A DNA stretch of 56,131 nucleotides, from positions 1 to 56,131 of the forward strand of contig JABFRT010000054.1 of NCBI GenBank assembly GCA_013141015.1. Direction: 5' to 3'. The stretch comes from Hyphomicrobium sp. (GTDB taxonomy: Bacteria; Pseudomonadota; Alphaproteobacteria; Rhizobiales; Hyphomicrobiaceae). Both the position numbers and the translations under genes were made by a program. The notes under the pieces were generated by a model. It ran no database searches. It had not been told where the DNA came from and saw only the letters and a list, made by a program, of their open reading frames with translations. Positions 27,579 through 37,265 of the stretch are shown here, piece after piece; within the stretch, counting starts at the first letter, position 1, and each line of letters starts with the position of its first letter.

Positions 27579-27709
27579 GCGGTCAAGACGCGGCCCTGAG
27601 ACGATAAATATTTGCGGCCAGGCCGGTGGCCAGGCCCGGCTGGTGGATCAACCGCAGGGCGGCGCACCGGCACTTCAACGACAGCTAAATACCCCTCAAA
27701 GGAGCCAAG

Positions 27710-29116
27710 ATGAGCGGAAAGCAGGACTACATCGTCAAGGATCTGAGCCTGGCCGAATGGGGCCGTAAAGAGATCTCGATCGCCGAAACCGAAATGCCGG
27801 GCCTGATGGCGACCCGCGAGGAATATGGCTCCAAGCAGCCCCTGAAGGGCGCCCGCATCGCCGGTTCGTTGCATATGACGATCCAGACGGCCGTGCTGAT
27901 TGAAACGCTGGCAGCGCTTGGCGCCGACATCCGTTGGGTGTCGTGCAACATCTATTCGACCCAGGACCACGCAGCAGCCGCCATCGCTGCGGCCGGCATT
28001 CCGGTGTTCGCCTGGAAGGGCGAAAGCCTGGTCGACTACTGGGACTACACCAAGAAGCTGTTTGAGTGGGCTGACGGCGGTATGCCGAACATGATCCTCG
28101 ACGACGGCGGCGACGCGACAATGTTCGTCCACCTCGGACTGCGCGCGGAAAAGGGTGACACAGCGTTCCTCGACAAGCCGGGCTCGGAAGAAGAAGAGAT
28201 CTTCTTCGCACTTCTTAAGAAGACTCTGGCCGAAAAGCCGAAGGGCTGGTTCGCCGGACTTGCCAAGAGCATCAAGGGCGTTTCGGAAGAAACCACCACG
28301 GGCGTGCATCGCCTCTATGAAATGCACAAGAAAGGCGAACTGCTGTTCCCGGCAATCAACGTCAATGATTCGGTAACCAAGTCGAAGTTCGACAACCTCT
28401 ATGGCTGCCGTGAATCGCTGGTCGACGGCATCCGCCGCGGCACCGACGTAATGATGGCCGGCAAGATCGCCTTCGTCGCTGGCTTCGGCGATGTCGGCAA
28501 GGGTTCGGCCGCCTCGTTGCGCCAGGCTGGATGCCGCGTTCTTGTCTCGGAAATCGATCCGATCTGCGCCCTCCAGGCGGCGATGGAAGGCTATGAAGTC
28601 GTGACCATGGAAGAAGCGGCCCCGCGCGCCGACATCTTCGTGACCGCGACCGGCAACAAGGACGTGATCACCGCCGATAATATGCGGGCCATGAAGGACC
28701 GGGCGATTGTCTGCAACATCGGCCACTTCGATAACGAAATCCAGGTCGCCGCGTTGAAGAACTACAAGTGGTCGAACATCAAGCCGCAGGTTGACGAAAT
28801 CACTTTCCCGGACGGCAAGCGCATCATCCTTTTGTCGGAAGGCCGCCTTGTGAACCTTGGCAATGCCATGGGCCACCCGTCGTTCGTGATGTCGGCATCG
28901 TTCACCAACCAGACGCTGGCCCAGATCGAACTGTGGTCCAACCCTGGCAAGTACGAAACCAAAGTCCACGTGTTGCCGAAGCACCTCGATGAAAAGGTTG
29001 CGATGCTGCACTTGAAGAAAATCGGCGCCAACTTGACCAAGCTGCGCCCCGACCAGTCGTCGTACATCGGCGTCAAGCCGGAAGGCCCGTTCAAGTCGGA
29101 CCACTACCGTTACTAG
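27710..29116 (+). CDS. ahcY: adenosylhomocysteinase
   Basis: AhcY hydrolyses S-adenosylhomocysteine to adenosine and homocysteine, keeping methylation going. The 468-residue protein has the NAD-binding [18 protein letters not shown] motif, the active-site motif DDGGDATMF (about residues 131-139), catalytic Lys in [15 protein letters not shown] and the C-terminal SDHYRY. The insertion near residue 150 ([19 protein letters not shown]) is usual for bacterial, particularly proteobacterial, enzymes. AAAGGAGCC precedes the ATG. A GC-rich leader lies upstream, but no known SAH or SAM riboswitch was recognised in it. Confidence 0.97.
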   Translation: MSGKQDYIVKDLSLAEWGRKEISIAETEMPGLMATREEYGSKQPLKGARIAGSLHMTIQTAVLIETLAALGADIRWVSCNIYSTQDHAAAAIAAAGIPVFAWKGESLVDYWDYTKKLFEWADGGMPNMILDDGGDATMFVHLGLRAEKGDTAFLDKPGSEEEEIFFALLKKTLAEKPKGWFAGLAKSIKGVSEETTTGVHRLYEMHKKGELLFPAINVNDSVTKSKFDNLYGCRESLVDGIRRGTDVMMAGKIAFVAGFGDVGKGSAASLRQAGCRVLVSEIDPICALQAAMEGYEVVTMEEAAPRADIFVTATGNKDVITADNMRAMKDRAIVCNIGHFDNEIQVAALKNYKWSNIKPQVDEITFPDGKRIILLSEGRLVNLGNAMGHPSFVMSASFTNQTLAQIELWSNPGKYETKVHVLPKHLDEKVAMLHLKKIGANLTKLRPDQSSYIGVKPEGPFKSDHYRY

Positions 29117-29170
29117 GACTTTGTGAAAAGCTCTGGAAGGCTCACCTCGCGAGCCCCGTTCCGGAAAAAA

Positions 29171-29200
29171 ACGGCGCCTGGGGAACACCTCAGGCGCCGT
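29171..29200. terminator. hairpin after ahcY
   Basis: ACGGCGCCTG and CAGGCGCCGT form a perfect 10-bp stem around GGGAACACCT. An AAAAAA run directly precedes it and no T run follows on the plus strand, so as an intrinsic terminator it is better oriented for minus-strand transcription. It may still end ahcY transcripts with weaker help. Confidence 0.6.
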
Positions 29201-29364
29201 AGTCATATTGATGCCGCGTCGAGACATCACCGCGCTGGCGGCAGGCGCCCAACCCCCGCATAATCAAAATAGTGATTCGGGCCACTTCGCTGCCCGCGCT
29301 GGTTGTTGGCTTGCTTTGTCGCGTCCGCAAGTCCTGCCGGTCTCAAACGACGATCCGGAATTGA

Positions 29365-31875
29365 ATGCGCGGCAAAACCAAAAGAACGCAGAAGACCACG
29401 ACCCGCCGGCAGCTGGCGCTGCTGCTGTTGGCGGCGGGTGCTTGCGTCACGGCGTTGCTGTCGACGTTTATCTCCGGCCACGGCGTGCGCCCGGAGCAAT
29501 TGGACCTGCGCCACGTCACGCTGATCGCGGTTGTGGCGGGCGCCGGGTTCGTCGCCGGTTTGATCGTCTGGCACATGACCTCGTCAGCCCGTCGCGAGGC
29601 CCGCTACGCCAAAGCGGAAAGCCTGCAATTACGCCGCAATCTTGCAGCCGCCGACGCGATTATCCGCGCCGAACCGCAGGTGCTGATTTTCTGGGAACAA
29701 GGCCAAGCCGTCCGCATCGTCGCCCACACACTGTCGGGCGTTCCCGGCCTGCCGGATAACAACACCGAAATTCTGCGCTTTGGCCATTGGCTCGAGGCCA
29801 AGGGCGCTCAATCGCTCAAGTCGGCGCTGGACCAGCTTTTCGCCCAGGGCCGCGCTTTCAATATCATTCTGAAAACGCTTGCCGGCGGTAACGTCGAAGC
29901 CGAAGGCAGGGCTGCAGGCGGGCGCGCCGTGCTGCGCCTCAAAGATATCGCCGGATACAAACTCGAACTGGCCACCATCCATAACCAGCACGCAGCACTC
30001 TCGCGCGATATCCGCTCCAGCCGCGCGCTGCTCAACACGTTGCCGATGCCGGTTTGGCTGCGCGCAACTGACGGCCGGTTGATCTGGGTGAATACGGCCT
30101 ACATCACAGCCGTCGAAGCGCAAAGCGAAGCGGAAGTTCTGGAACGCCAGATCGAGCTGCTTGAGAGCCGTCAGCGCAAATCCGTCGCCAAATCGATGGC
30201 GCAAGGCGAAAGCTATAAGGCCCGCGTGCATCTGGTCACCGGCGGCGAACGCCGTCCTCATGACATCGTCGTGCTGCCCGTAGACGGGGTGATGGCGGGT
30301 GCCGCCATCGACGTAACGGCGATTGAGACGGTGCAAGGCGAACTTGAACGCCAGATCGCGGCATATGACAGGACCCTGCATCGCGTCGAAACGGCGGTCG
30401 CGATTTTCAACCGCGAACAGCAGCTGGTTTTCTTCAACGATGCCTACCGCAATCTGTGGCAGCTCGACGCCGAGTGGCTGCGCACGCAGCCAAGCGATAG
30501 CGCCGTGCTTGACCGGTTACGTGAGCAGGGCAAGCTGCCGTCCGTCGTCAATTACCGCGATTGGAAAGCCCGCGTGCTCGCCTGCTATCAGACTGGCACC
30601 GAACTCGAAGACGGCTGGCACTTGTCCGACGGCCGCGTTCTGCACGTCATGGCCGAACAGCGCCCCGACGGCGGCGTCACCTATTTGTTTGCCGATGAAA
30701 CCGAGCGCTTATCGCTTGAAAGCCGCTACAATGCCTTCATCGACGTACAGCGAGAAACGCTCGACAGCCTTAGCGAAGGCGTGGCCGTGTTCGGCACCGA
30801 TGGCCGCTTGAAGCTGTATAACGCCGCTTTTTCAAACATCTGGAAAATCCCAGCCCGCCGCCTTGCTGAGTTCCCGCACGTCGATGAAGTCATTAGTCTT
30901 GCGTCCGCCCTGCATACCGACACCGGCACCTGGTCGCGCATCAGCCGCGCCGTCACCGCATTCATCGACGAACGAGAGACCTTTGATGGCCGCATGACGC
31001 GCGCCGATGCCAGCGTGGTTGACTACGCACTGATGCCGCTGCCCGACGGCGCGACGCTTTTGACCTTCGCTGATGTGACAGATGCGCGGCGCGCCGAACG
31101 CGCACTCGTTGAACGCAACGACGCGCTGATTGCCGCTGACCGCTTGAAGACGCAATTCATCGGCCACATATCATATGAGTTGCGCACGCCGCTGACCAAC
31201 ATCATCGGTTTCACCGAGTTGCTCGCCAGCCCCTACATGGGCGAACTCAACGACAAGCAGCGCGAATACGTCGCCGATATCATGACCTCGTCGAAGACGC
31301 TGCTGGCGATCATCGATGATATTCTCGATCTCGCAACCATCGATGCCGGAAGCATGGAGTTGCGCCTCACGCCGGTTGGCGTGCGCACGGTCATCGACAG
31401 CGCTATTCTCGGCATCCGCGAACGCGCGATCCGCTCGCGTCTGACAATCGAAATTGCGGTCGCCGATGACGTGTCCGAATTCATGGCCGACGAAGCGCGT
31501 ATGCGCCAAGTGCTTTACAACCTTTTGTCGAATGCCGTCGGCTTCTCAAAGGCCGGGGAAACCGTCAGCCTGACCTGCTGGCGCGAACAGGGCAACGTCG
31601 TGTTCTCGGTTGAAGACCACGGCGTCGGAATTCCGCAAGATCAGATCGACCGCGTGTTCCAGCGCTTTGAAAGCCGCAGCCAGGGCTCCAAACATCGCGG
31701 CGCCGGGCTTGGCCTCTCGATCGTCAAGAGCCTGGTTGAACTGCATGGCGGCGTGATCGAGATCACATCAGAGGAAAGCCGTGGCACAACGGTCACGGTC
31801 CGTATCCCCGAACGGCCGTTACCGGTTGAGGATGGCGGCACAATCCTAGTGGCACGTCACAATCGCGCGGCGTAG
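29365..31875 (+). CDS. divL: DivL-type PAS sensor kinase with Tyr in place of the phospho-His
   Basis: 836 residues. Two N-terminal membrane spans (about 17-36 and 48-68) lead to several PAS-like domains (about 90-200, 220-330, 345-460, 470-580), then a HisKA dimerisation domain and a HATPase domain. At the H box the sequence is ISYELRTPLTNIIGF: codon TAT at 31174 gives Tyr604 where kinases have His, the hallmark of DivL. The ATPase motifs are kept (YNLLSNAVGFSKAG, DHGVGIPQD, GAGLGLSIVK). In Caulobacter DivL binds DivK-P and controls CckA/CtrA and thus the cell cycle. It starts 248 bases after ahcY and is 11 bases from the tsaE fusion gene. Confidence 0.88.
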   Translation: MRGKTKRTQKTTTRRQLALLLLAAGACVTALLSTFISGHGVRPEQLDLRHVTLIAVVAGAGFVAGLIVWHMTSSARREARYAKAESLQLRRNLAAADAIIRAEPQVLIFWEQGQAVRIVAHTLSGVPGLPDNNTEILRFGHWLEAKGAQSLKSALDQLFAQGRAFNIILKTLAGGNVEAEGRAAGGRAVLRLKDIAGYKLELATIHNQHAALSRDIRSSRALLNTLPMPVWLRATDGRLIWVNTAYITAVEAQSEAEVLERQIELLESRQRKSVAKSMAQGESYKARVHLVTGGERRPHDIVVLPVDGVMAGAAIDVTAIETVQGELERQIAAYDRTLHRVETAVAIFNREQQLVFFNDAYRNLWQLDAEWLRTQPSDSAVLDRLREQGKLPSVVNYRDWKARVLACYQTGTELEDGWHLSDGRVLHVMAEQRPDGGVTYLFADETERLSLESRYNAFIDVQRETLDSLSEGVAVFGTDGRLKLYNAAFSNIWKIPARRLAEFPHVDEVISLASALHTDTGTWSRISRAVTAFIDERETFDGRMTRADASVVDYALMPLPDGATLLTFADVTDARRAERALVERNDALIAADRLKTQFIGHISYELRTPLTNIIGFTELLASPYMGELNDKQREYVADIMTSSKTLLAIIDDILDLATIDAGSMELRLTPVGVRTVIDSAILGIRERAIRSRLTIEIAVADDVSEFMADEARMRQVLYNLLSNAVGFSKAGETVSLTCWREQGNVVFSVEDHGVGIPQDQIDRVFQRFESRSQGSKHRGAGLGLSIVKSLVELHGGVIEITSEESRGTTVTVRIPERPLPVEDGGTILVARHNRAA

Positions 31876-31886
31876 ACTGCCGGGCG

Positions 31887-33431
31887 ATGTCCAAGCCTTA
31901 TGTTTTTCCCAACCTGACCGAAGCCGATCTCAACCGCCTCGCGGAGGAGATTGCGTTCGCGCTTTTGCTTGGCGACGTTGTCGCGCTCGAAGGCGATCTG
32001 GGTGCCGGCAAAACCACGTTTGCGCGCGCGCTGATCCGCGCGTTATCGGGCGGCACCGAGCTTGAAGTGCCAAGCCCAACGTTCACGCTGGTTCAATCTT
32101 ACCAGACGCAGCGCTTCGACGTTGCCCATTTCGATCTTTACCGCCTGACCGATCCGGAAGAAGTGACCGAACTCGGCCTCGACCCGGCGCTGCAACGCGG
32201 CATCGCCGTCATCGAGTGGCCGTCGCGGGCCGCGGACCTGTTGCCGCGCGAGCGTATCACGCTGACGTTGTCTGACGACGGCGCGGCGGATCTTCGTACC
32301 GCCACGCTTGAGGCGGAAGGACCGGCTGTGGCGCGTATCGCCCGGCTTGCTGCGATCCGCGCTTTCACTGCAGCCAACGGTTGGGGCGGCGCTGAATCAC
32401 GCTTCTCCTATTTGCAGGGAGATGCCTCCGCGCGCCGCTATGCCCGGCTTGTCAAACCTGATGGACAACGCGCGATCTTAATGGATTCACCGCGCCAGCC
32501 GGATGGGCCGGCGATCCGCGATGGTCTGCCCTACAGCCGCATCGCGCACCTCGCCGAAGACGTCCGGCCGTTCGTCGCCATTGCGGACACTTTGCGCTCA
32601 AGCGGCTTTTCCACACCGCAGATTTACGGCCAGGATTTGGCGAGCGGCCTGCTGCTGATTGAAGATCTCGGTGACGCGGTGTTCGGCGCTGAACTTGCCC
32701 GTGGCACGGATCAGCTCGCGCTATGGACACGCGCCACCGATACGCTCGTCGCGTTGCGTCAGCACCGCCCGGCTGCACAACTGCCGCTCGCTGACGGATC
32801 GCACCACACATTGCCGCTACTCGATCACGGCACCCTGCAAATCGAAACCGAATTGCTGCTCGACTGGTATTGGCCAGCGCTGCTCGGGCCGCCAGCATCC
32901 GCTGATGCGCGCCACTCTTTCCTGGCATTGTGGAACGACGCTTTCTCGCGGCTCTTGGACGGACCGAAAGGCTGGGTGCTACGGGACTATCATTCCCCCA
33001 ACCTGATCGCACTTGATGATCGCGTGCCACCGCGTGACGTCGGCATTATCGATTTCCAAGACGCTCTTCTTGGGCCAGAGGCCTACGATCTGGTGTCGGT
33101 GCTGCAAGACGCACGCCTTGATGTGCCGGTTGAAATCGAAACGCAGCTGCTCAATCGCTACACGGCAGACGTTGCGCGCGCGGAGCCCGGCTTCGATGAT
33201 GCGCAGTTCAGATTCGCTTACGCGGCGCTTGGCGCCGAACGCAACACCAAGATCCTCGGCATTTTCGCGCGCCTCGCTATGCGCGACGGCAAGCGCCAAT
33301 ATCTAGCCCACATTCCACGCATCTGGGGATACCTCGCGCGCGATCTCGAACACCCGGGCTTGAGCGCACTGAAGGCATGGTACGACACCCATCTGCCGCC
33401 AGCGCTGCGTGGCAAAGCGCTGAGCATTTAG
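31887..33431 (+). CDS. TsaE-AmgK fusion: tRNA t6A ATPase joined to sugar phosphotransferase
   Basis: Two proteins are fused in 514 residues. Residues 1-150 are TsaE, an ATPase of the t6A37 tRNA modification complex, with Walker A GDLGAGKTTFAR (36-47) and FTLVQSYQTQ. Residues 160-514 are an aminoglycoside-phosphotransferase-fold kinase of the AmgK type, with the catalytic RDYHSPNL motif (Asp367, Asn372) and the metal-binding GIIDFQDAL. AmgK phosphorylates MurNAc or GlcNAc at the anomeric carbon; MurU, encoded next (4-base gap), then makes UDP-MurNAc. The fusion is common in rhizobia. It follows divL closely and is probably in one operon with murU, addB, addA. Confidence 0.93.
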   Translation: MSKPYVFPNLTEADLNRLAEEIAFALLLGDVVALEGDLGAGKTTFARALIRALSGGTELEVPSPTFTLVQSYQTQRFDVAHFDLYRLTDPEEVTELGLDPALQRGIAVIEWPSRAADLLPRERITLTLSDDGAADLRTATLEAEGPAVARIARLAAIRAFTAANGWGGAESRFSYLQGDASARRYARLVKPDGQRAILMDSPRQPDGPAIRDGLPYSRIAHLAEDVRPFVAIADTLRSSGFSTPQIYGQDLASGLLLIEDLGDAVFGAELARGTDQLALWTRATDTLVALRQHRPAAQLPLADGSHHTLPLLDHGTLQIETELLLDWYWPALLGPPASADARHSFLALWNDAFSRLLDGPKGWVLRDYHSPNLIALDDRVPPRDVGIIDFQDALLGPEAYDLVSVLQDARLDVPVEIETQLLNRYTADVARAEPGFDDAQFRFAYAALGAERNTKILGIFARLAMRDGKRQYLAHIPRIWGYLARDLEHPGLSALKAWYDTHLPPALRGKALSI

Positions 33432-33435
33432 ACAC

Positions 33436-34167
33436 ATGACCACACATCCAAAGCCAACCACCGCATTCGTGCTCGCAGCTGGCCTGGGCACGCGCATGCG
33501 CCCGCTGACGGACGCGATGCCAAAGCCACTCGTTCCGCTCGCCGGCCGGGCATTGATCGATCGTGTCTTAGATCGCTTGGCGGCAGCCGGCATCAGCAAA
33601 GCCGTCGTCAACGTTCACTATCTCGCGGACCAAATTGAAAGCCACCTCACGTCGCGCACCTCTCCGCAAATTGTCATTTCCGACGAGCGCGGCAGCTTGC
33701 TTGAAACCGGTGGCGGCGTGGTGCGCGCATTGCCGCTGCTTGGCAGCGCGCCGTTCCTGATCCACAACTCGGATTCCGTGTGGATCGAAGATGGCGTATC
33801 GAACCTTTCGCGTCTTCTCGATGCCTGGAACGAAGTCCGCATGGACAGCATCATGCTGCTGGCCCGCACGTCCACCAGCCTTGGCTATGACGGACGCGGC
33901 GATTTCCACCTCGGAACGGATGGCCGTTTGGTGCGCCGCACGCAAAACGAAGCCGCGCCTTACGTGTTCGCCGGTGTCTCGGTCATTCACCCGTGCATGT
34001 TCAAAGGCGAGGCCGAACGTCCGTTTTCGCTCAACCGTGTTTGGGACCGCGCCATTGGCGCCGGCCGGTTATACGGCATTGTGCTCGACGGACTTTGGAT
34101 GCACGCGGGCGACCCCCAAGCGCTGACTGACGCCGAAGCCGCTATTTTAGAGAAACAAAAATCATGA
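33436..34167 (+). CDS. murU: nucleotidyltransferase, MurU-like
   Basis: MurU uridylylates MurNAc-1-phosphate. The 243-residue protein opens with the nucleotide-binding LAAGLGTRMRPLTDAMPKPL (about residues 13-32) and has a conserved LVPLAGRALIDR, a DERGSLLETGGGV loop and the metal-binding Asp in HNSDSVW. The close link with the AmgK half of the preceding gene supports MurNAc salvage rather than mannose-1-phosphate metabolism. The stop overlaps the addB start (ATGA), so translation is coupled. Confidence 0.9.
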   Translation: MTTHPKPTTAFVLAAGLGTRMRPLTDAMPKPLVPLAGRALIDRVLDRLAAAGISKAVVNVHYLADQIESHLTSRTSPQIVISDERGSLLETGGGVVRALPLLGSAPFLIHNSDSVWIEDGVSNLSRLLDAWNEVRMDSIMLLARTSTSLGYDGRGDFHLGTDGRLVRRTQNEAAPYVFAGVSVIHPCMFKGEAERPFSLNRVWDRAIGAGRLYGIVLDGLWMHAGDPQALTDAEAAILEKQKS

Positions 34168-37100
34168 CCGCCCGCATCTATACTGTCCCGCCGGGCGAAC
34201 CGTTTCTGCTGGCGCTCGCCCGCGCGCTGCTCAATGGAAATCTGCCAAATCCTGGTGGGCCAAAGCCCGATCCGCTGAACTTGCCTGATATCACGCTGCT
34301 GCTGCCAACGCGGCGCGCCGCGCGCGTGGCGCAGGATGCCTTCCTCAAAGCGTCCGGCGCCAAAGCACTTCTGATGCCGCGCATCCGCCCAATCTCAGAG
34401 GGCGAAGATGATTTGACGCTGCTCACCAATCTTGCGGCACCTGCAGCTCTTGGCGCCGCTGCGCTTGAATTACCGCCGTCGATTGCGCCGATGGAGCGCA
34501 CACTCCAGTTGATGCAGCTGGTGCTCAAATGGCGCGAGAAGCTTGCTGCAAGCGACGGCGCGGCCGCCAATAACACGCCGGCTCAGGCGGCAGGTCTTGC
34601 AACTGAACTCGCCAACCTGATGGACGAGATCGAGCGCGAGAACGTGCCGTTCGACAAAATCCACACCCTGGTGCCCGATACCTATTCGGCACACTGGCAA
34701 AAGACCGTCGAATTCTTGCAGATAGTCTCGAACTATAAAGCGCTCGGCTTCACGTCGGGCGTTGAAAACCGCAACGCGCTGATCCTGGCTGAGGCGCGCC
34801 GTCTTGAAACGCATCCGCCGTCCGCGCCGGTGATCGTCGCTGGCGTCACCGGCTCGATCCCCGCAACCGTTGCCTTGATGCGCGCTGTACTGGCCTTGCC
34901 AAACGGCGCGATTGTTCTGCCGGCCCTTGATCAAACACTCGATGACGCAAGCTGGGATAAAATCGTTCCCGGCCATCCTGAGCATCCGCAGTTCGGCCTG
35001 AAGAGGTTGCTCGACCAGCTCGGCCTGACGCGCGCCGATGTGCAAATCTTGCCGGACATCGCCGCATCAGCGCCGCGCGATGCGCGAAATGCGTTGATCA
35101 GCGAAGCCATGCGGCCGTCACAGACCACTGAGAAATGGCATGACTTCACAGCCCACACGCCCGCTGCAACCATAAAAGCCGCGCTCCATGGCGTGTCGCT
35201 GATCGAAGCGCCAAGCGCGCAGGACGAAGCCGAAGCCGTCGCGTTGATCTTGCGCGAAGCCGTCGAAACGCCAGGGCGCACGGCAGCACTCGTCTCACCA
35301 GATCGCTTGTTGGCGCGCCGCGTTGCCATTCGCTTGGAAGCCTGGGGTATTCGCGTTGACGACAGCGCCGGGCGTCCGTTCGCTAAAACCGTGCCCGGCA
35401 CCTTCCTCAATCTCGTTGCGGGTGCGGTTGTCAGCGGCTTCGCACCCGCCGATGTGATGGCGCTGCTCAAACATCCGCTTGCCCGCTTGGGGCTCAAGGC
35501 GTTCGATGTCCGCCGCTATGGCCGCGCCCTCGAAATCGCAGCCTTCCGCGCACCCTATCTTGGTCGCGGTCTTGAAGGCATCACAGCCGCACTCGCCAAA
35601 TTCGAAAGCGATGTTGCCGGCAAAAAGCGCCGTCATATGGCCGCCGAACGGTTGTGGGCCGAAGACCGCGCAGGCGCCGCCGATCTCGTGCAGCGTATGG
35701 CCGCCGCTTATCAACCGTTGACCGCGCTCTACACCAACCGCGGCGAACAACCCCTGCAAGCCTTCGCTCAGGCGCACAGCGCCGCTGCCGAAGCGTTAGC
35801 GCTTCTGCCCGCCGATGATCCGGAAGCCAACCCTGACGCCAACCCGCTCTGGCAGGGCGAAGCCGGCGCCACCGCCAGCAAATTCTTCGTTGATATGCTC
35901 GATCCTGCGACACCCGGCGTTTCGATTTTGGCTGGCGATTACTTCGATCTGTATTCCAGTTTGCGGGCCACCGAAAATGTCCGCGAACGTAACCCTGTCC
36001 ACCCGCGCGTGACGATTTGGGGCGCTTCTGAAGCGCGCTTACAGCAGCCCGACGTGATTGTTCTCGGCTCACTCAACGAGGGCACGTGGCCGAAATCCGC
36101 TGAAACCGGTGCGTGGCTCAACCGCCCAATGCGCCACGACATGGGGCTTCCATCGCCAGAAGAAGAAACCGGCCGCGCCGCCCACGATTTCATTTCACTG
36201 CTTGGTTCGGAACGCGTCTACCTTACGCGCGCCCAAAAAATCAAAGGTGTGCCAACCGTGCCGTCGCGCTGGCTGATGCGCTTGTCGGCGCTGCTTGACG
36301 GCGTTGGTGTTGAGAACGCATTGCTGTCGGACCAACCATGGCTTGCGTGGGCGCGTGCCCGCGACGCGGTTGATGAGACAAAGCGCATCAAAATATCAGC
36401 CCCCGCGCCGCGCCCAGCGTTGGCGTTGCGTCCGCGCCGCATGAGCGTGACGCGCGTTGAAGATTGGATCCGCAATCCCTACACCGTCTTCGCCCGCCAG
36501 ATTTTGAAACTCGAACCCCTCCCACCGCTTGGCCAAGCGCCCGATCAAAGCCTGCGCGGCGCGCTGGTCCATGACGTGCTGTCGCGCTTTGCGATCGCCC
36601 ATCCGGCCGCTCTTCCGCAGGACACGCGGGCAACGTTAACGTCAATCGCCGAGCAGTTGCTGGCGGATTTGACCGGCCACCCGCGCGTCGCTGCGTTTTG
36701 GATGCCGCGCCTCGAACGATTTCTCGCATGGTTTGCCGCAACAGAACCCAGCCGCCGCGACGGCGTCACGCGTGTTGTCTCTGAGATTTCCGGCAGCCTT
36801 GTGATCGCCGCGCCCGGCGGGCCATTCACACTCACCGCGCGCGCTGACCGCCTCGACGACGGCGCCAACGGCCTGTCGATCACCGACTACAAAACCGGCG
36901 CAATACCGGCCGAGAGCTCGGTGCTTAATGGCCGCGCACCGCAGCTGCCGCTTGAGGCCGCCATAGCGTTAGGCAGCATCGGCTTCCCTGAGCTTGCAGG
37001 GCGTGGCGTGCACGAACTGCGCTACATCCGGGCTTCGGGCGGCGAGCCGCCCGGCGAAGAAAAGCGCATCAAGTGCGATGACGTGGCAGCGCTCGCTGAA

Positions 37101-37265
37101 GCGGCGCGCCATGGATTGGCCAAGTTGATTGCACTCTACGATGACGAAGCAACACCCTACCGCGCGATCCGCCGCCCGGGGTTCCGCTATGACTACGACG
37201 ATTATGCGCATCTGGCGCGCGTTGCCGAATGGTCGGCCCATGCAGAAGATGAAGGTGGCGCATGA
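34164..37265 (+). CDS. addB: double-strand break repair protein AddB
   Basis: AddB with AddA forms the helicase-nuclease that resects broken DNA for RecA loading. The 1033-residue protein has the alphaproteobacterial AddB opening (YTVPPGEPFLLALARALL), a degenerate helicase-like core (LLPTRRAARVAQDAF near 50; WGASEARLQQPDVIVLGSLN near 615) and a C-terminal RecB-type nuclease domain with DRLDDGANGLSITDYKTG; the key string is SITDYKTG. It lacks a Walker A motif, as expected for AddB in this group. Starts and ends overlap neighbouring genes by 4 bases (ATGA). Confidence 0.95.
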   Translation: MTARIYTVPPGEPFLLALARALLNGNLPNPGGPKPDPLNLPDITLLLPTRRAARVAQDAFLKASGAKALLMPRIRPISEGEDDLTLLTNLAAPAALGAAALELPPSIAPMERTLQLMQLVLKWREKLAASDGAAANNTPAQAAGLATELANLMDEIERENVPFDKIHTLVPDTYSAHWQKTVEFLQIVSNYKALGFTSGVENRNALILAEARRLETHPPSAPVIVAGVTGSIPATVALMRAVLALPNGAIVLPALDQTLDDASWDKIVPGHPEHPQFGLKRLLDQLGLTRADVQILPDIAASAPRDARNALISEAMRPSQTTEKWHDFTAHTPAATIKAALHGVSLIEAPSAQDEAEAVALILREAVETPGRTAALVSPDRLLARRVAIRLEAWGIRVDDSAGRPFAKTVPGTFLNLVAGAVVSGFAPADVMALLKHPLARLGLKAFDVRRYGRALEIAAFRAPYLGRGLEGITAALAKFESDVAGKKRRHMAAERLWAEDRAGAADLVQRMAAAYQPLTALYTNRGEQPLQAFAQAHSAAAEALALLPADDPEANPDANPLWQGEAGATASKFFVDMLDPATPGVSILAGDYFDLYSSLRATENVRERNPVHPRVTIWGASEARLQQPDVIVLGSLNEGTWPKSAETGAWLNRPMRHDMGLPSPEEETGRAAHDFISLLGSERVYLTRAQKIKGVPTVPSRWLMRLSALLDGVGVENALLSDQPWLAWARARDAVDETKRIKISAPAPRPALALRPRRMSVTRVEDWIRNPYTVFARQILKLEPLPPLGQAPDQSLRGALVHDVLSRFAIAHPAALPQDTRATLTSIAEQLLADLTGHPRVAAFWMPRLERFLAWFAATEPSRRDGVTRVVSEISGSLVIAAPGGPFTLTARADRLDDGANGLSITDYKTGAIPAESSVLNGRAPQLPLEAAIALGSIGFPELAGRGVHELRYIRASGGEPPGEEKRIKCDDVAALAEAARHGLAKLIALYDDEATPYRAIRRPGFRYDYDDYAHLARVAEWSAHAEDEGGA

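Noticed and set aside
27579-27709. SAH or SAM riboswitch before ahcY
   Set aside because: The conserved core of known SAH and SAM classes was not recognised; kept only as a leader of interest.
27572-29230. 552-codon open frame on the minus strand over ahcY
   Set aside because: Antisense shadow of a highly conserved gene in GC-rich DNA; no motif, no ribosome-binding site.
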